Assembly: GCF_002327085.1 (NCBI RefSeq)
Contig: NZ_CP023429.1
Coordinates: 1,178,001 to 1,242,000, forward strand
DNA: 64,000 bases
Direction of reading: 5' to 3'
Origin: Neisseria weixii
Lineage (GTDB): Bacteria; Pseudomonadota; Gammaproteobacteria; Burkholderiales; Neisseriaceae
Position numbers and translations under genes: made by a program. Shown piece after piece: positions 10,348-19,688 of this stretch (position 1 is the stretch's first letter; the number at the start of each line of letters is the position of its first letter). A model generated the notes under the pieces. The model searched no databases, was not told the origin of the DNA, and was given only the letters and a program-made list of their open reading frames with translations.

Positions 10348-11433
10348 TTATCGGCCCTTCACATCAATAATCCACACTTCCGCTTGCGATCCCAAACGCA
10401 TGGGTATACCCCAAAATCCATAGCCTGATGTGACGAAATAATGGCCTTTGCCGATTGCTTCGTAGCCGTAGGCTATACGGTTAATGGTTTTTACGATTAA
10501 ATTGGCCGGCGCCACTTGGCCGTTGTGCACGTGGCCGGAAACTTGGATGTCCACCGGCAATTCGGCATGTAAATCAATTTCAGACGGCCTGTGATCCAGC
10601 AGCAAAACCGGCAGATCGGTATTTTGGCCTTGCAAAAGTTGTTCGGTGGATGGGCGTGATTTGTCCATGTCGTCATTACGGCCGACCAGCAATAAGCCAT
10701 GCGCTTCGATGGCTTCGTTCACCAGCACACGGATACCGGCTTTTTCCAATTCCGCACGGATTTCATTCTGATGGCCGAACAAATCATGATTGCCGAGCGT
10801 GGCATATACGCCTAAAGGTGCAGTCAGCTTGGCCAAATGTGGCTGCATGTTTTTGGCACTATACACTTCGGTATCATCATCCATCAAATCACCCGGCAGC
10901 AAAATCAAATCGACTTTTTGCTGCTGCATGATGGCGGCGAGTTTGTCCAATTGCTTGCTGCCCATCAGCAGGCCCAAATGGGTGTCGCTGGCCAAACCGA
11001 TGCGCAATGGCCGGTCTAATTTCTTATTGATGGCAATGCTTTGATGGCGCACCACCGGTGTATAGGCGTTGTACACCGATAAAACAGTCAAGAACAAGAG
11101 AAACAGCGGCGCAAACACGCGCAAGCTACGCGACAAAGGCGGTTGCGCCATAAACTTACGCAATAATAAATACAGAATAAATGTTGCCAACGCCGAATAC
11201 ATCACAAACAGCAGCAACACCATCCAAAACGCCGTCACACGGAAAATAGCGTGATCGACTTGCAGCAACAGGCCGACAATCAAACTATTGGTAATAAAAT
11301 AGGCCAATCCCATCAGCCAGCGGCGGCCGCGTTTGGCGATAAACGGTGCCAGCAGCCATTGCAGCGAACGCCCCAAACCAAAGGTAAAGAGCTGCATCAA
11401 CACCAATACGATAATAAAAAATCCGATGCGCAT
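10348..11433 (-). CDS. Membrane-anchored calcineurin-like metallophosphoesterase
   Basis: A 361-residue protein with about four N-terminal membrane helices (residues 1-130) and a C-terminal metallophosphoesterase domain. Metal-binding motifs appear in order: LASDTHLG (D-x-H, about 152), LLPGDLMDD (GD), TLGNHDLFG (GNHD), and SGHVHNGQ (GHxH). The arrangement resembles the YkuE/YaeI group, some members of which act on lipid-linked phosphates such as UDP-diacylglucosamine. The substrate here is not known, and another phosphodiester is equally possible. It stands alone, convergent with mfd. Confidence 0.85.
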   Translation of the reverse strand: MRIGFFIIVLVLMQLFTFGLGRSLQWLLAPFIAKRGRRWLMGLAYFITNSLIVGLLLQVDHAIFRVTAFWMVLLLFVMYSALATFILYLLLRKFMAQPPLSRSLRVFAPLFLLFLTVLSVYNAYTPVVRHQSIAINKKLDRPLRIGLASDTHLGLLMGSKQLDKLAAIMQQQKVDLILLPGDLMDDDTEVYSAKNMQPHLAKLTAPLGVYATLGNHDLFGHQNEIRAELEKAGIRVLVNEAIEAHGLLLVGRNDDMDKSRPSTEQLLQGQNTDLPVLLLDHRPSEIDLHAELPVDIQVSGHVHNGQVAPANLIVKTINRIAYGYEAIGKGHYFVTSGYGFWGIPMRLGSQAEVWIIDVKGR

Positions 11434-11576
11434 GAATCAACCTGCCTGAAAATAAGGCGCACATTCTAGCATAAAGCCATATCAACAAAGGCCGTCTGAA
11501 CGCAAGCAACTGTAAACCGCCTATACAAATTGCGTTATAATATTGCCCGTTAAAAACCGATATCCGGAAGCAAACC

Positions 11577-12479
11577 ATGAATCCGCAAACCGCCATTATT
11601 TCCGACCATGCCAAATCGGGCGTGTTTATCGAAGCCGACATCCGCATCGGCCAAATCGATGCCGTCAAAACCGCTTGCCGCGACAGCGTTGCCCATCTTC
11701 AGGTTTTGCAGGCCAAGTTTCCGCAAGCCGATTTGGGCTTGACCATCGCATTTGGCAGCGAAGCTTGGCGTATTTTCGGCCATGCCGATGAAGGCCGCGA
11801 AATCAAACCGTTTACGCCTCTGGGCAACGGCTTGGCGCCGGCCGCGCAGCAAGACGTGTTGATTCACATTCAATCGCTGCAACAAGATGCGGCTTTGGCT
11901 TTGGCGCAAGACGTATTGGAAACCTTCGGCGACAGCCTGACCATCGTCACCGAAGAACACGGCTACCGCCTTTACCAAGAGCGCGGCTTAGACGGCTTTG
12001 TCGACGGCACGGAAAACCCGCAAGACCAAGCCATTTACGAAGCAGGCATTATTCCTAAAGATCAGCCTGATGCGGGCGGAAGCTATGTGTTGCTGCAAAA
12101 ATACCGCCACGATTTGAAACGCTGGAGCAAGGTTGATGTGCCGTACCAAGAAAGCTGCATCGGCCGCAGCAAGGAAACCGACGAAGAGCTGGACAAAAGC
12201 GTGCGCTTGGCCGATTCGCACTTAGGCCGCGTAGACTTGAAAGAAAACGGCGTGGGCCTGAAAATCGTGCGCCGCAGCCTGCCCTACGGCAAAATCACCG
12301 GCGAACACGGCTTGATGTTCCTTGCCTATTGCCATACGCTGCACAACATTGAAGCGCAATTATTGAGCATGTTCGGTGAAACCGACGGCAAAGTCGATTT
12401 GCTGCTGAAGCATATTTTGACTGCTGTTTCCGGTGCCTATTATTTTGCGCCGCCGGTTGAGCGTTTGCAAAACCTTTAG
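11577..12479 (+). CDS. DyP-type heme peroxidase (YfeX-like)
   Basis: A 300-residue protein without a signal peptide, so probably cytoplasmic. It has the DyP hallmark GFVDGTENP (GxxDG, about residue 142), whose Asp takes part in peroxide cleavage. Further on are a DSHLGRVDLKE segment with the likely proximal heme His and RRSLPYG with a conserved Arg. Length and motif order match the short B-type family (YfeX). Such enzymes oxidise dyes or porphyrinogens in vitro; their physiological substrates are debated. A GGAAG ribosome site precedes the ATG, and a TATAAT sits at 11536-11541. Confidence 0.9.
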   Translation: MNPQTAIISDHAKSGVFIEADIRIGQIDAVKTACRDSVAHLQVLQAKFPQADLGLTIAFGSEAWRIFGHADEGREIKPFTPLGNGLAPAAQQDVLIHIQSLQQDAALALAQDVLETFGDSLTIVTEEHGYRLYQERGLDGFVDGTENPQDQAIYEAGIIPKDQPDAGGSYVLLQKYRHDLKRWSKVDVPYQESCIGRSKETDEELDKSVRLADSHLGRVDLKENGVGLKIVRRSLPYGKITGEHGLMFLAYCHTLHNIEAQLLSMFGETDGKVDLLLKHILTAVSGAYYFAPPVERLQNL

Positions 12480-12497
12480 TCGGCAATTTGATCTTTG

Positions 12498-12540
12498 AAA
12501 GGCCGTCTGAAAGTCCATGAGTTTTCAGACGGCCTCTGTT
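12498..12540 (+). terminator. DUS-pair terminator after DyP peroxidase gene
   Basis: AAAGGCCGTCTGAAA and its complement are separated by about ten bases. The trailing T run is short. Confidence 0.75.
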
Positions 12541-12580
12541 ATGATAAGCACATTCCTTTTTCATTCAAGCCTTTTGCGAT

Positions 12581-15500
12581 ATGTCCCATTCCGTTCACGC
12601 TTTTAAACCGCTGTCGGTTCCCATCCAAGGCACCAACCTGATAGAAGCTTCTGCCGGCACCGGCAAAACTTACGGCATCGCCGCCCTGTTTACCCGCCTG
12701 ATTGTGTTGGAAAAAATGCCGGTAGACAAAGTGTTGGTGGTGACATTCACCAAAGCCGCCACTGCCGAACTCAAAACCCGTTTGCGCGCGCGTTTGGACG
12801 AAGTGTTGCAAGCTTTAGAAAGCGTGGCAAACGCGGCTGAAGATTCAGACGGCCTCAGTCAATATTGCGAACGCGAACACTCCGGTGATGTATTCCTCTA
12901 CGGCTTGCTGCAAAAAGCGTTAGAACAAGAAAGCCAAGCGCGCTTGATCGTGCGCCTGAAAGCCGCTATCGGCGGTTTCGACAACGCTTCGATTTATACC
13001 ATCCACGGTTTCTGCCAGCGCGTGTTGCGCGATTTTGCCTTTTTGTGCCAAACGCAATTTGATGTCGAACTCACCGACGACAGCCGCGAGCGGTTGCTGG
13101 TGCCCGCACAGGATTTTTGGCGTGGACGCGTGAGCAATAATCCGCAGTTGGCCAAGCTGGTTTTCAAGCATCAATATACGCCGCAAAATATGTTGGCCGA
13201 GATTCAAAGCTTTACCGGCCGCCCGTATTTGCGTTTCAGAAGGCCTGAAAACCTATTGGCCGAATCGCAGCAAAAAGTTGCCGACACGTGGGCCAAAGTC
13301 AAAGCCAATCTGCCCGAACTGGAAGGAATCTTTTGGCGTATTCACCCCGATCTGAACGGCAACAGCTACCGTAGCAACACTTTCCAAGCATTGTTCAATC
13401 AGCTCAAACACGCGGCCGAACAAGATTATCTGCCGAAAAATTACGATAAATTAGCGATGCTTGGCGCAGATTTGTTGGCCGGCAAAGCCAAAAAAGGCCA
13501 AAGCCTTGATGCCGCCGCTTTGGCTGATTTGCAGATGCTGGCCAATCTCGGGCGCGATTTGACCCAAGCCGAGGAAGAAGAAAAAAATGCCCTCACCCTG
13601 CTCAAGTTCGACTTGCTCGACCACATTAACCTGGCTTTGGCCGAACAGAAAAAATCCCGCCGCGAACGCACGTTTGACGATTTATTGCTGGATGTGTCCA
13701 ACGCATTACAACCCGGCAATCCGCACGCCCAAGCTTTGGCCGAAGCAGTCGCGGCCACTTGGCAGGTCGCCCTGATTGACGAATTCCAAGACACCGATCC
13801 GCTGCAATATCAGATTTTCAGCCAAATTTTTATACGTCAAAACAATCCCTTATTTTTAGTTGGTGATCCGAAGCAAGCGATTTACAGTTTTCGCGGCGCC
13901 GATATTTATGCCTATCTGCAAGCCGCAGAAGATGCACAACAGCATTACACGTTAGCGACCAATTTCCGCAGCCATGCCAAGCTGATTAATGGCATAGGCT
14001 CGCTGTTTCAATGCAAAAACCGTCCGTTTGTATTGGAAAATATTGATTACAACCCCGTCGGCGCGGCGCGTGAAGAAAGCCGTTTGTCGCCCGGCCGTCC
14101 CGCTATTCAGGTGCGTTGGTTACATGGCAGTGAAACCGAGCCGATGAATAAAGATGCCTTGCGCAAACGTGCCGCTGAATATTGTGCCGATGAAATCGCT
14201 TTTGCTTTAAATGAAGCGGCAGAAGGCCGTCTGAATTTCAAAGGGCAGCCGCTGGAATCAGGCGACATTGCGGTATTGGTGCGCACCCACAACGAAGGCA
14301 GCATGATTGCGCAAGCCTTGAAATCGCGCCGCATTCAAAGCGTATTGCTGCACCGCGAATCTGTATTCGCCTCGCCTGAAGCACAAGGTTTGTCTGCTTT
14401 ATTGGATTTTTATCTCAATCCGCGCCGAACCGAATCACTGCGTTTTGCCTTAAGCAGCGTATTGTTCGGCTATGATGCCGATGCACTTTACGCACTCAAT
14501 CAAAACGAAGCCGAACTGTTGGCGTGGATCGATTCCGCCGAGCGCGCCGCCCAAGAGTGGCAGCAAAAAGGCATTTACACTGCCATGCAGCATTTTTCTG
14601 CCGAGCACGGTATCGAAACCCGTCTGCTTTCAGACGGCAACAACCGAAGTCTGACCAATTATCATCAATTGCTGGAACGATTATCCGCAGAAAACGAGCA
14701 AAGCCGCAGCCCGGCATCGCTGCATCAATGGCTGTTGGCACAAATCAATCTGGCAGAAAACGGCAATAAAAGCGAAAGTCATGTTTTGCGTTTGGAAAGC
14801 GATGAAGCCTTAGTCAAAATCGTCACCATGCACGCGGCCAAAGGTTTGCAGTATCCGCTGGTGTATTGTCCTTTTGTATGGGACGCGCAAGACAATAAAG
14901 CGCATGATTGGCAGATTCTACACCGCGACGGAGGGGAAAGTGAATTACTGGCCGAACACCAACTGGATGATGGCGATCATATCCAATTGTCTGACGAAGA
15001 AATGGCCGAGCGCCTGCGCCTGCTCTATGTCGCCCTCACCCGCGCCGAAGAACAATTGAATATTTACGCCGCCTATTGCCAAGATACCGACGACAACACC
15101 TTCGCCTATCTGCTCGAAGGCCGTGCCGATAGCACGCGTGAAGCCGTTAAAGCCGCTTATGAAAGTGAGCGCAAAGCCGGAAAAGGAGCGGCAGAAATGG
15201 CCATGCTGAAAAACAATTGGATAAAATTCATCAGCGGGCAGGCCGAAAATGAAAATACCGATTTTGTATTCACGGAAGATGCACCTCTCTCCGCCGCTTA
15301 TCATTCCGCCAGACAAACCGATGTACAGTATCAAGCCGCCAGTATTCCGCCACGTGGATTTGAATACATCCGCCATACCAGCTTTACCGGCTTGAGCCGC
15401 CACGTCAAAGCGCATGACAGCGAACGCGAAGAATTGCAACCGAGCTTGGATGCCGCAGAAAGCAACATCAGGCCGTCTGAAAACGTGGTTGAAGAAAGCG

Positions 15501-16204
15501 ATCATGACGAATTGAGCATCCATCGTTTCCCGCGCGGCACGAATGCGGGCTTGTGTCTGCACGATATGCTGGAAAATCTCGAGTTCCAAACACCTGCCGC
15601 CGAACAAAGCAAACAGATTTTAGAAACCTTGACCCGCCACGGCTTTGAAGAAAAATGGCTGCCCGCTGTGATGACCTTGTTGGATTGTTGCCGCGAAACG
15701 CCGATTTCAGGCAAAGATACCTTGTCGGACATTCAACCGAACGAGCGTTTACCCGAAATGGGCTTCACCCTGTATATGCATGATTTCAACCTTGCCGCAT
15801 TACGCGCATGGTTTGCCCAGCCACATTTGGGCTTACCGCCGGAATGCCTCGAAGCGGCGCAAAGGCTGGATTTTCAAGATGTGCAGGGCTATCTCAACGG
15901 TTTTATCGACATGACCTGCCTCACTTCAGACGGCCAAGTCTGCGTGATTGACTACAAATCCAATTACTTGGGCACCAATGCAGCGGCTTACACTCCGCAA
16001 GCCATGAACGAAGCCATGGCCGAACATCATTACTACCTGCAAGCCCTGATTTACGCCATCGCCGTAGGCCGCTATTTCAAGCTGCGCGGCCTTGCTTTGC
16101 CGCAAATCGCCGTGCGCTATCTGTTTTTGCGCGGCATGAACGGCACGGAAAACGGCATTTGGTCGTGGGATATTCATGCAGAAGATTTGGCGGATTGGGT
16201 ATAA
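12581..16204 (+). CDS. recB: Exodeoxyribonuclease V beta subunit RecB
   Basis: RecB is the 3'-5' helicase and nuclease subunit of RecBCD, which processes double-strand breaks for recombination. The 1207-residue protein is intact. It has UvrD-family motifs: Walker A EASAGTGKT (22-30), TFTKAATAEL, LIDEFQDTDPLQ (about 398), VGDPKQAIYSFRGAD, VTMHAAKGLQYPLV and RLLYVALTRA. A C-terminal nuclease domain follows with GFIDM and VIDYKSNYLG (about 1122), containing the metal-binding Asp and the DxK catalytic pair. At least five DUS cores lie inside the gene, a high density known for neisserial genome-maintenance genes. recC and recD are not in the window. Confidence 0.96.
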   Translation: MSHSVHAFKPLSVPIQGTNLIEASAGTGKTYGIAALFTRLIVLEKMPVDKVLVVTFTKAATAELKTRLRARLDEVLQALESVANAAEDSDGLSQYCEREHSGDVFLYGLLQKALEQESQARLIVRLKAAIGGFDNASIYTIHGFCQRVLRDFAFLCQTQFDVELTDDSRERLLVPAQDFWRGRVSNNPQLAKLVFKHQYTPQNMLAEIQSFTGRPYLRFRRPENLLAESQQKVADTWAKVKANLPELEGIFWRIHPDLNGNSYRSNTFQALFNQLKHAAEQDYLPKNYDKLAMLGADLLAGKAKKGQSLDAAALADLQMLANLGRDLTQAEEEEKNALTLLKFDLLDHINLALAEQKKSRRERTFDDLLLDVSNALQPGNPHAQALAEAVAATWQVALIDEFQDTDPLQYQIFSQIFIRQNNPLFLVGDPKQAIYSFRGADIYAYLQAAEDAQQHYTLATNFRSHAKLINGIGSLFQCKNRPFVLENIDYNPVGAAREESRLSPGRPAIQVRWLHGSETEPMNKDALRKRAAEYCADEIAFALNEAAEGRLNFKGQPLESGDIAVLVRTHNEGSMIAQALKSRRIQSVLLHRESVFASPEAQGLSALLDFYLNPRRTESLRFALSSVLFGYDADALYALNQNEAELLAWIDSAERAAQEWQQKGIYTAMQHFSAEHGIETRLLSDGNNRSLTNYHQLLERLSAENEQSRSPASLHQWLLAQINLAENGNKSESHVLRLESDEALVKIVTMHAAKGLQYPLVYCPFVWDAQDNKAHDWQILHRDGGESELLAEHQLDDGDHIQLSDEEMAERLRLLYVALTRAEEQLNIYAAYCQDTDDNTFAYLLEGRADSTREAVKAAYESERKAGKGAAEMAMLKNNWIKFISGQAENENTDFVFTEDAPLSAAYHSARQTDVQYQAASIPPRGFEYIRHTSFTGLSRHVKAHDSEREELQPSLDAAESNIRPSENVVEESDHDELSIHRFPRGTNAGLCLHDMLENLEFQTPAAEQSKQILETLTRHGFEEKWLPAVMTLLDCCRETPISGKDTLSDIQPNERLPEMGFTLYMHDFNLAALRAWFAQPHLGLPPECLEAAQRLDFQDVQGYLNGFIDMTCLTSDGQVCVIDYKSNYLGTNAAAYTPQAMNEAMAEHHYYLQALIYAIAVGRYFKLRGLALPQIAVRYLFLRGMNGTENGIWSWDIHAEDLADWV

Positions 16205-16206
16205 AA

Positions 16207-16247
16207 GAAAGGCCGTCTGAAACTCATTCGTTTCAGACGGCCTTTTA
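16207..16247. terminator. DUS-pair terminator between recB and ydcH-like gene
   Basis: GGCCGTCTGAAA and TTTCAGACGGCC are separated by about nine bases, followed by TTTT. It lies between convergent genes. Confidence 0.85.
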
Positions 16248-16255
16248 TACTATGC

Positions 16256-16476
16256 TTAAGCCTTACCGTCGGCTTTCAACAAGATTTCGTACAAGCGGTC
16301 TTTCAATGCCAATTTTTCTTTTTCAGCTCTTCAATACCGTCCGAACCCGCAGTCACCGGATTATTGACCAAGCCGGTGATTTTGTCGTCCAACTCGTTAT
16401 GTTCGTCAAACAAGCGGGCGAAGTGTGCGTCTTCTTGTTTTAATTTAGAAATCAATTCGCGATATTCTGGGAACAT
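16256..16476 (-). CDS. YdcH/DUF465 small coiled-coil protein (frame broken once)
   Basis: This short protein of 73 residues, when restored, is not visible as a single open frame. It begins MFPEYRELISKLKQEDAHFA, then NPVTAGSDGIEELKK, the pattern of the DUF465/YdcH family. The frame then breaks in an A run (plus-strand TTTTT, 16319-16323). With six instead of five A it continues EKLALKDRLYEILLKADG and stops at 16256. A likely GAGAGGAAAAC ribosome site precedes the ATG. The family function is unknown; members are small, charged and helical. The break is probably a homopolymer undercall. Confidence 0.8.
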
Positions 16477-16717
16477 ATCTGTTTTCCTCTCTTTTTCAAA
16501 TCAAAGTAAAAATAACACGGTAAAACCTGTGTTGTGTTGTCGATTTCTTGATTACATTATAGCAAAGGCAATATTTTTAGCCAGTTTTTTTTGCGGTTGT
16601 AATCTGCTTTAAATCAAATATCCGCCGAACATCTCCCACCAAGGATTGGCCTTTCCCCTAGACGGCGTAAAAACACCGCCTTACAATCATCAAAACACGC
16701 AAACGCAAGGACAAAAC

Positions 16718-17461
16718 ATGAATCACACCATCGAAACCATGAAAAACCACCGCGTATTCCGCCATTTCAAAACCGGCATCACCATGCCCAAAGAAGACGT
16801 ACAAGCCATCATCGATTGCGCACGCCAAGCGGCTTCGTGGATGAACGGCCAGCATTACACCATCATCAACATCACGGATGAAGAATTGCGCAAGCAAATT
16901 GCTGCCCTGCAGCCGGCCAACCCGCAAGTCGCCACCTGCAGCATTTTTCTGATTTTCATCGCCGATTTACACCGCAGCGAATTGTGTTCGCAAGCCTATA
17001 ACGGCACGTTTACCGCCGCATCTCATTCCGACAACTTAATTACTGCCGTCACCGATGCCTCGCTGGCTGCACAAAATGCCGTTGTCGCTGCCGAAAGCCT
17101 GGGCTACGGCACATGCTACATCGGCGGCATCCGCATGATTGCGGTGCACATCATCGAATTATTGAATCTGCCGAAAAACACGTTTCCCCTATTCGGCCTG
17201 TGTATCGGCACGCCCGACATTGAAATGCGCGTCAAACCGCGTTTGCCCGAGCACACCGTCTACGCCGAAAACCGCTATCCTGATGACCAAACCCTTTCAG
17301 ACGGTCTGGAGGCCTACGAGCAAACCATGACCGAATTCGGCGAAGCGCGTGAAAAGCTGCCTTACCGTGAAAAATTCGCCCGCTATTACAGCAGCACCGA
17401 GCCGAAAAACGAGCCGTTGATTTTTCAACAAGGCTGGCTGGGCAGCGGCCAACATGACTAA
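16718..17461 (+). CDS. NADPH-dependent FMN oxidoreductase of the NfsA/nitroreductase family
   Basis: A 247-residue flavin reductase or nitroreductase. The start ATG at 16718 (MNHTIETMKNHRVFRHFK) was chosen over an upstream in-frame start because the N-terminus matches the family pattern of a helix followed by HRxxRxF. GYGTCYIGGIR and the PLFGLCIGTPD segment are typical of the NfsA/NfrA branch, with the C-terminal basic and aromatic tail (YREKFARYY). It likely acts in the cytoplasm on quinones, nitro compounds or flavin. Its stop overlaps the next gene's start by 8 bp, so the two are probably translationally coupled. Confidence 0.85.
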   Translation: MNHTIETMKNHRVFRHFKTGITMPKEDVQAIIDCARQAASWMNGQHYTIINITDEELRKQIAALQPANPQVATCSIFLIFIADLHRSELCSQAYNGTFTAASHSDNLITAVTDASLAAQNAVVAAESLGYGTCYIGGIRMIAVHIIELLNLPKNTFPLFGLCIGTPDIEMRVKPRLPEHTVYAENRYPDDQTLSDGLEAYEQTMTEFGEAREKLPYREKFARYYSSTEPKNEPLIFQQGWLGSGQHD

Positions 17462-17813
17462 AATCCGTGCCGTTTTCGGTGCGGGCGGGCAGTTTGTATT
17501 GTTTGCCGGCCGCCCTTACTGGATGCCGGTCAACGATGCCGATTACGACCATGCTCCCCAATTAAGCGGCGAATTTAGCATTCACGATGAAGCTTTTTAT
17601 CCGATTGACGGCAATGACGTGGCGTTTGAATTACCTGATAACGTGAAAATCTTCAGCGAAGAAGCCCGCCGCTTGGAAGAAAAACGCTTACAGATGCTGG
17701 CACTGGAGGATTTGGCCAAAAACCTGCAAGCGGCGCAGGCTGAATATGATTTGGAACAGCTTATCGGCAAAATCGATTTTTATTTGAAGCAGGAAGATAT
17801 GTTTGACCGTTAG
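17454..17813 (+). CDS. Small acidic protein of unknown function coupled to the nitroreductase gene
   Basis: A 119-residue protein with no domain I recognise. It begins MTKIRAVFGAGGQFVLFAG, is acidic, has no signal peptide or membrane segment, and ends in a helical stretch (about 70-118) rich in Glu, Leu, Ala and Gln that could form a coiled coil. Its ATG lies inside the last codons of the flavoprotein gene (8-bp overlap), so the two probably form an operon and may act together. Codon use is like its neighbours. Confidence 0.75.
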   Translation: MTKIRAVFGAGGQFVLFAGRPYWMPVNDADYDHAPQLSGEFSIHDEAFYPIDGNDVAFELPDNVKIFSEEARRLEEKRLQMLALEDLAKNLQAAQAEYDLEQLIGKIDFYLKQEDMFDR

Positions 17814-17859
17814 TGTTCAGACGGCCTTAACAATATTTTCCAATAAACGCCTAAAATTG

Positions 17860-17887
17860 TTGACAATTACAGCCAATTTGGTACATT
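17860..17887 (+). promoter_or_regulatory. Likely sigma70 promoter of glyA
   Basis: TTGACA (17860-17865) and TACATT (17882-17887) with a 16-bp spacer, about 65 bp before the glyA ATG. Confidence 0.65.
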
Positions 17888-17953
17888 ACTCAGTTTATTT
17901 GTCTGCAACATCATTTCCCCCTTCACGACCATTCCACCTCAAAGGATAAACCC

Positions 17954-19204
17954 ATGTTTTCAAAAAGCGTAACCCTCGCAAAATACGACCCAGAATTAGC
18001 CGCTGCCATGGATTTGGAAGTGCAGCGCCAACAAGACCACGTTGAGCTGATTGCCTCTGAAAACTATGTCAGCTGCGCCGTTATGGAAGCCCAAGGTTCA
18101 CAATTAACCAACAAATATGCCGAAGGTTACCCAAGCAAACGTTACTACGGCGGTTGCGAACACGTTGACGTGGTCGAGCAATTGGCCATCGACCGCGTAA
18201 AAGAATTGTTCGGCGCAGCTTATGCCAACGTACAGCCACACTCCGGTTCGCAAGCCAACCAAGCGGTTTACGCTTCCGTATTGCAACCGGGCGATACCAT
18301 TTTGGGCATGAGCTTGGCACACGGCGGCCACTTGACCCACGGTGCCAGCGTGAACATTTCCGGCAAGCTTTACAACGCTGTGACCTACGGTTTGGATGAA
18401 AACGAAATATTGGATTATGCCGAAGTCGAACGCTTGGCTTTGGAACACAAACCAAAAATGATCGTGGCCGGTGCTTCTGCCTACGCTTTGGAAATCGACT
18501 GGGTGAAATTCCGCGAAATCGCCGATAAAGTAGGCGCGTATCTGTTTGTCGATATGGCGCACTATGCGGGCTTGGTGGCCGGTGGCGAATACCCGAATCC
18601 GGTGCCTTTTGCCGATTTCGTGACCACCACCACCCACAAAACCTTGCGCGGCCCACGCGGCGGTGTGATTTTGTGCCGTAACGAAGATCATGCTAAAGCT
18701 TTGAATTCCGCCATTTTCCCAAGCCTGCAAGGCGGTCCTCTGATGCACGTTATCGCGGCCAAAGCCGTGGCCTTCAAAGAAGCCCTGCAACCTGAATTCA
18801 AAGAATACGCCAAACAGGTGAAAATCAACGCGGCTGCGATGGCGGAAGAATTGGTCAAACGCGGTTTGCGCATCGTTTCCGGCCGCACAGAAAGCCATGT
18901 TTTCTTGGTTGACCTGCAACCGATGAAAATTACCGGTAAAGCTGCCGAAGCCGCATTAGGTAACGCACACATCACCGTGAACAAAAACGCCATCCCGAAC
19001 GATCCTGAAAAACCGTTCGTCACTTCAGGCATCCGCATCGGTTCGGCTGCCATGACCACACGCGGCTTCCAAGAAGCTGATGCCCGCGTGTTAGCCAACT
19101 TGCTGGCCGATGTATTGGAAAATCCGGAAGACGAAGCCAACTTGGCTAAAGTGCACGAACAAATTACCGATTTGTGTAATAAATATCCGGTTTACGGCGC
19201 GTAA
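17954..19204 (+). CDS. glyA: Serine hydroxymethyltransferase
   Basis: GlyA interconverts serine and glycine with tetrahydrofolate, feeding one-carbon units to purine, thymidylate and methionine synthesis. The 416-residue protein has the usual length. The PLP-lysine motif [14 protein letters not shown] (about 220-233), SGSQAN near residue 100 and the C-terminal SGIRIGS are present. An AAAGGA ribosome site lies eight bases before the ATG. It is monocistronic, with a clear promoter upstream and a repeat element just after the stop. Confidence 0.97.
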   Translation: MFSKSVTLAKYDPELAAAMDLEVQRQQDHVELIASENYVSCAVMEAQGSQLTNKYAEGYPSKRYYGGCEHVDVVEQLAIDRVKELFGAAYANVQPHSGSQANQAVYASVLQPGDTILGMSLAHGGHLTHGASVNISGKLYNAVTYGLDENEILDYAEVERLALEHKPKMIVAGASAYALEIDWVKFREIADKVGAYLFVDMAHYAGLVAGGEYPNPVPFADFVTTTTHKTLRGPRGGVILCRNEDHAKALNSAIFPSLQGGPLMHVIAAKAVAFKEALQPEFKEYAKQVKINAAAMAEELVKRGLRIVSGRTESHVFLVDLQPMKITGKAAEAALGNAHITVNKNAIPNDPEKPFVTSGIRIGSAAMTTRGFQEADARVLANLLADVLENPEDEANLAKVHEQITDLCNKYPVYGA

Positions 19205-19220
19205 TTTTTTCAGACGGCCT

Positions 19221-19364
19221 GAAACCTTTGCAAAATCTTCATTTTTAACACATTTCTTCGTTATGCGCTGCTTGAAAGTTTGCCTGTCTCCATGATATGT
19301 CGGAACTTTCTGCACTGCTCTAACTTCAAGCTGTACTTGAATCTGAAGTTTTGCAAAGGTCTCA
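19221..19364. repeat. Copy C of dispersed ~140-bp palindromic repeat
   Basis: A full-length copy with terminal inverted ends ACCTTTGCAAAATC and TTTTGCAAAGGT. Internal conserved segments are ACATTTCTTCGTTATGCGC and CCATGATATGTC. It starts about 16 bp after the glyA stop. The remaining gap up to cysJ holds DUS copies, a terminator, a hairpin (19594-19611) and the cysJ control element. Confidence 0.8.
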
Positions 19365-19407
19365 GATTATTATTTGTCAGGCCGTCTGAAACCAGTTTGT
19401 TTCCTTT

Positions 19408-19446
19408 GAAAGCCGTCTGAAATGCGTTTCAGACGGCTTTTTCTTA
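19408..19446 (+). terminator. DUS-pair terminator downstream of glyA
   Basis: AAAGCCGTCTGAAA and TTTCAGACGGCTTT with a short loop, followed by a T run. Confidence 0.8.
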
Positions 19447-19540
19447 TTTTATTCCAAATAATGAATATCTTACTGATTCAGACGGCCTTATCGTACAGGC
19501 CGTCTGAAAACTTATAACGAAAACGCATTAAATTAAAATC

Positions 19541-19578
19541 AACCATTCTTTCCCTTTTTCAGACGGCCTGTATAAAGT
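19541..19578 (+). promoter_or_regulatory. Control element of cysJ shared with cysT
   Basis: The block AACCATTCTTTCCCTTTTTC, a 10-bp spacer and TATAAAGT recur upstream of cysT at 51070-51107 with the same spacing (34 of 38 positions identical). TATAAA is a plausible -10. The shared block is a candidate site for a sulfur regulator of the CysB/Cbl LysR type. A stem-loop TGCCTGC-CGTT-GCAGGCA follows at 19594-19611. Confidence 0.65.
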
Positions 19579-19688
19579 AGCGCTACCTTCAAATGCCTGC
19601 CGTTGCAGGCATACGCAGCACAAAATCAAAATGTGGCGGCCGTTAGCGGAAATATTCAGCAACGCACTGCCTCGACAAAGGAACCGTC

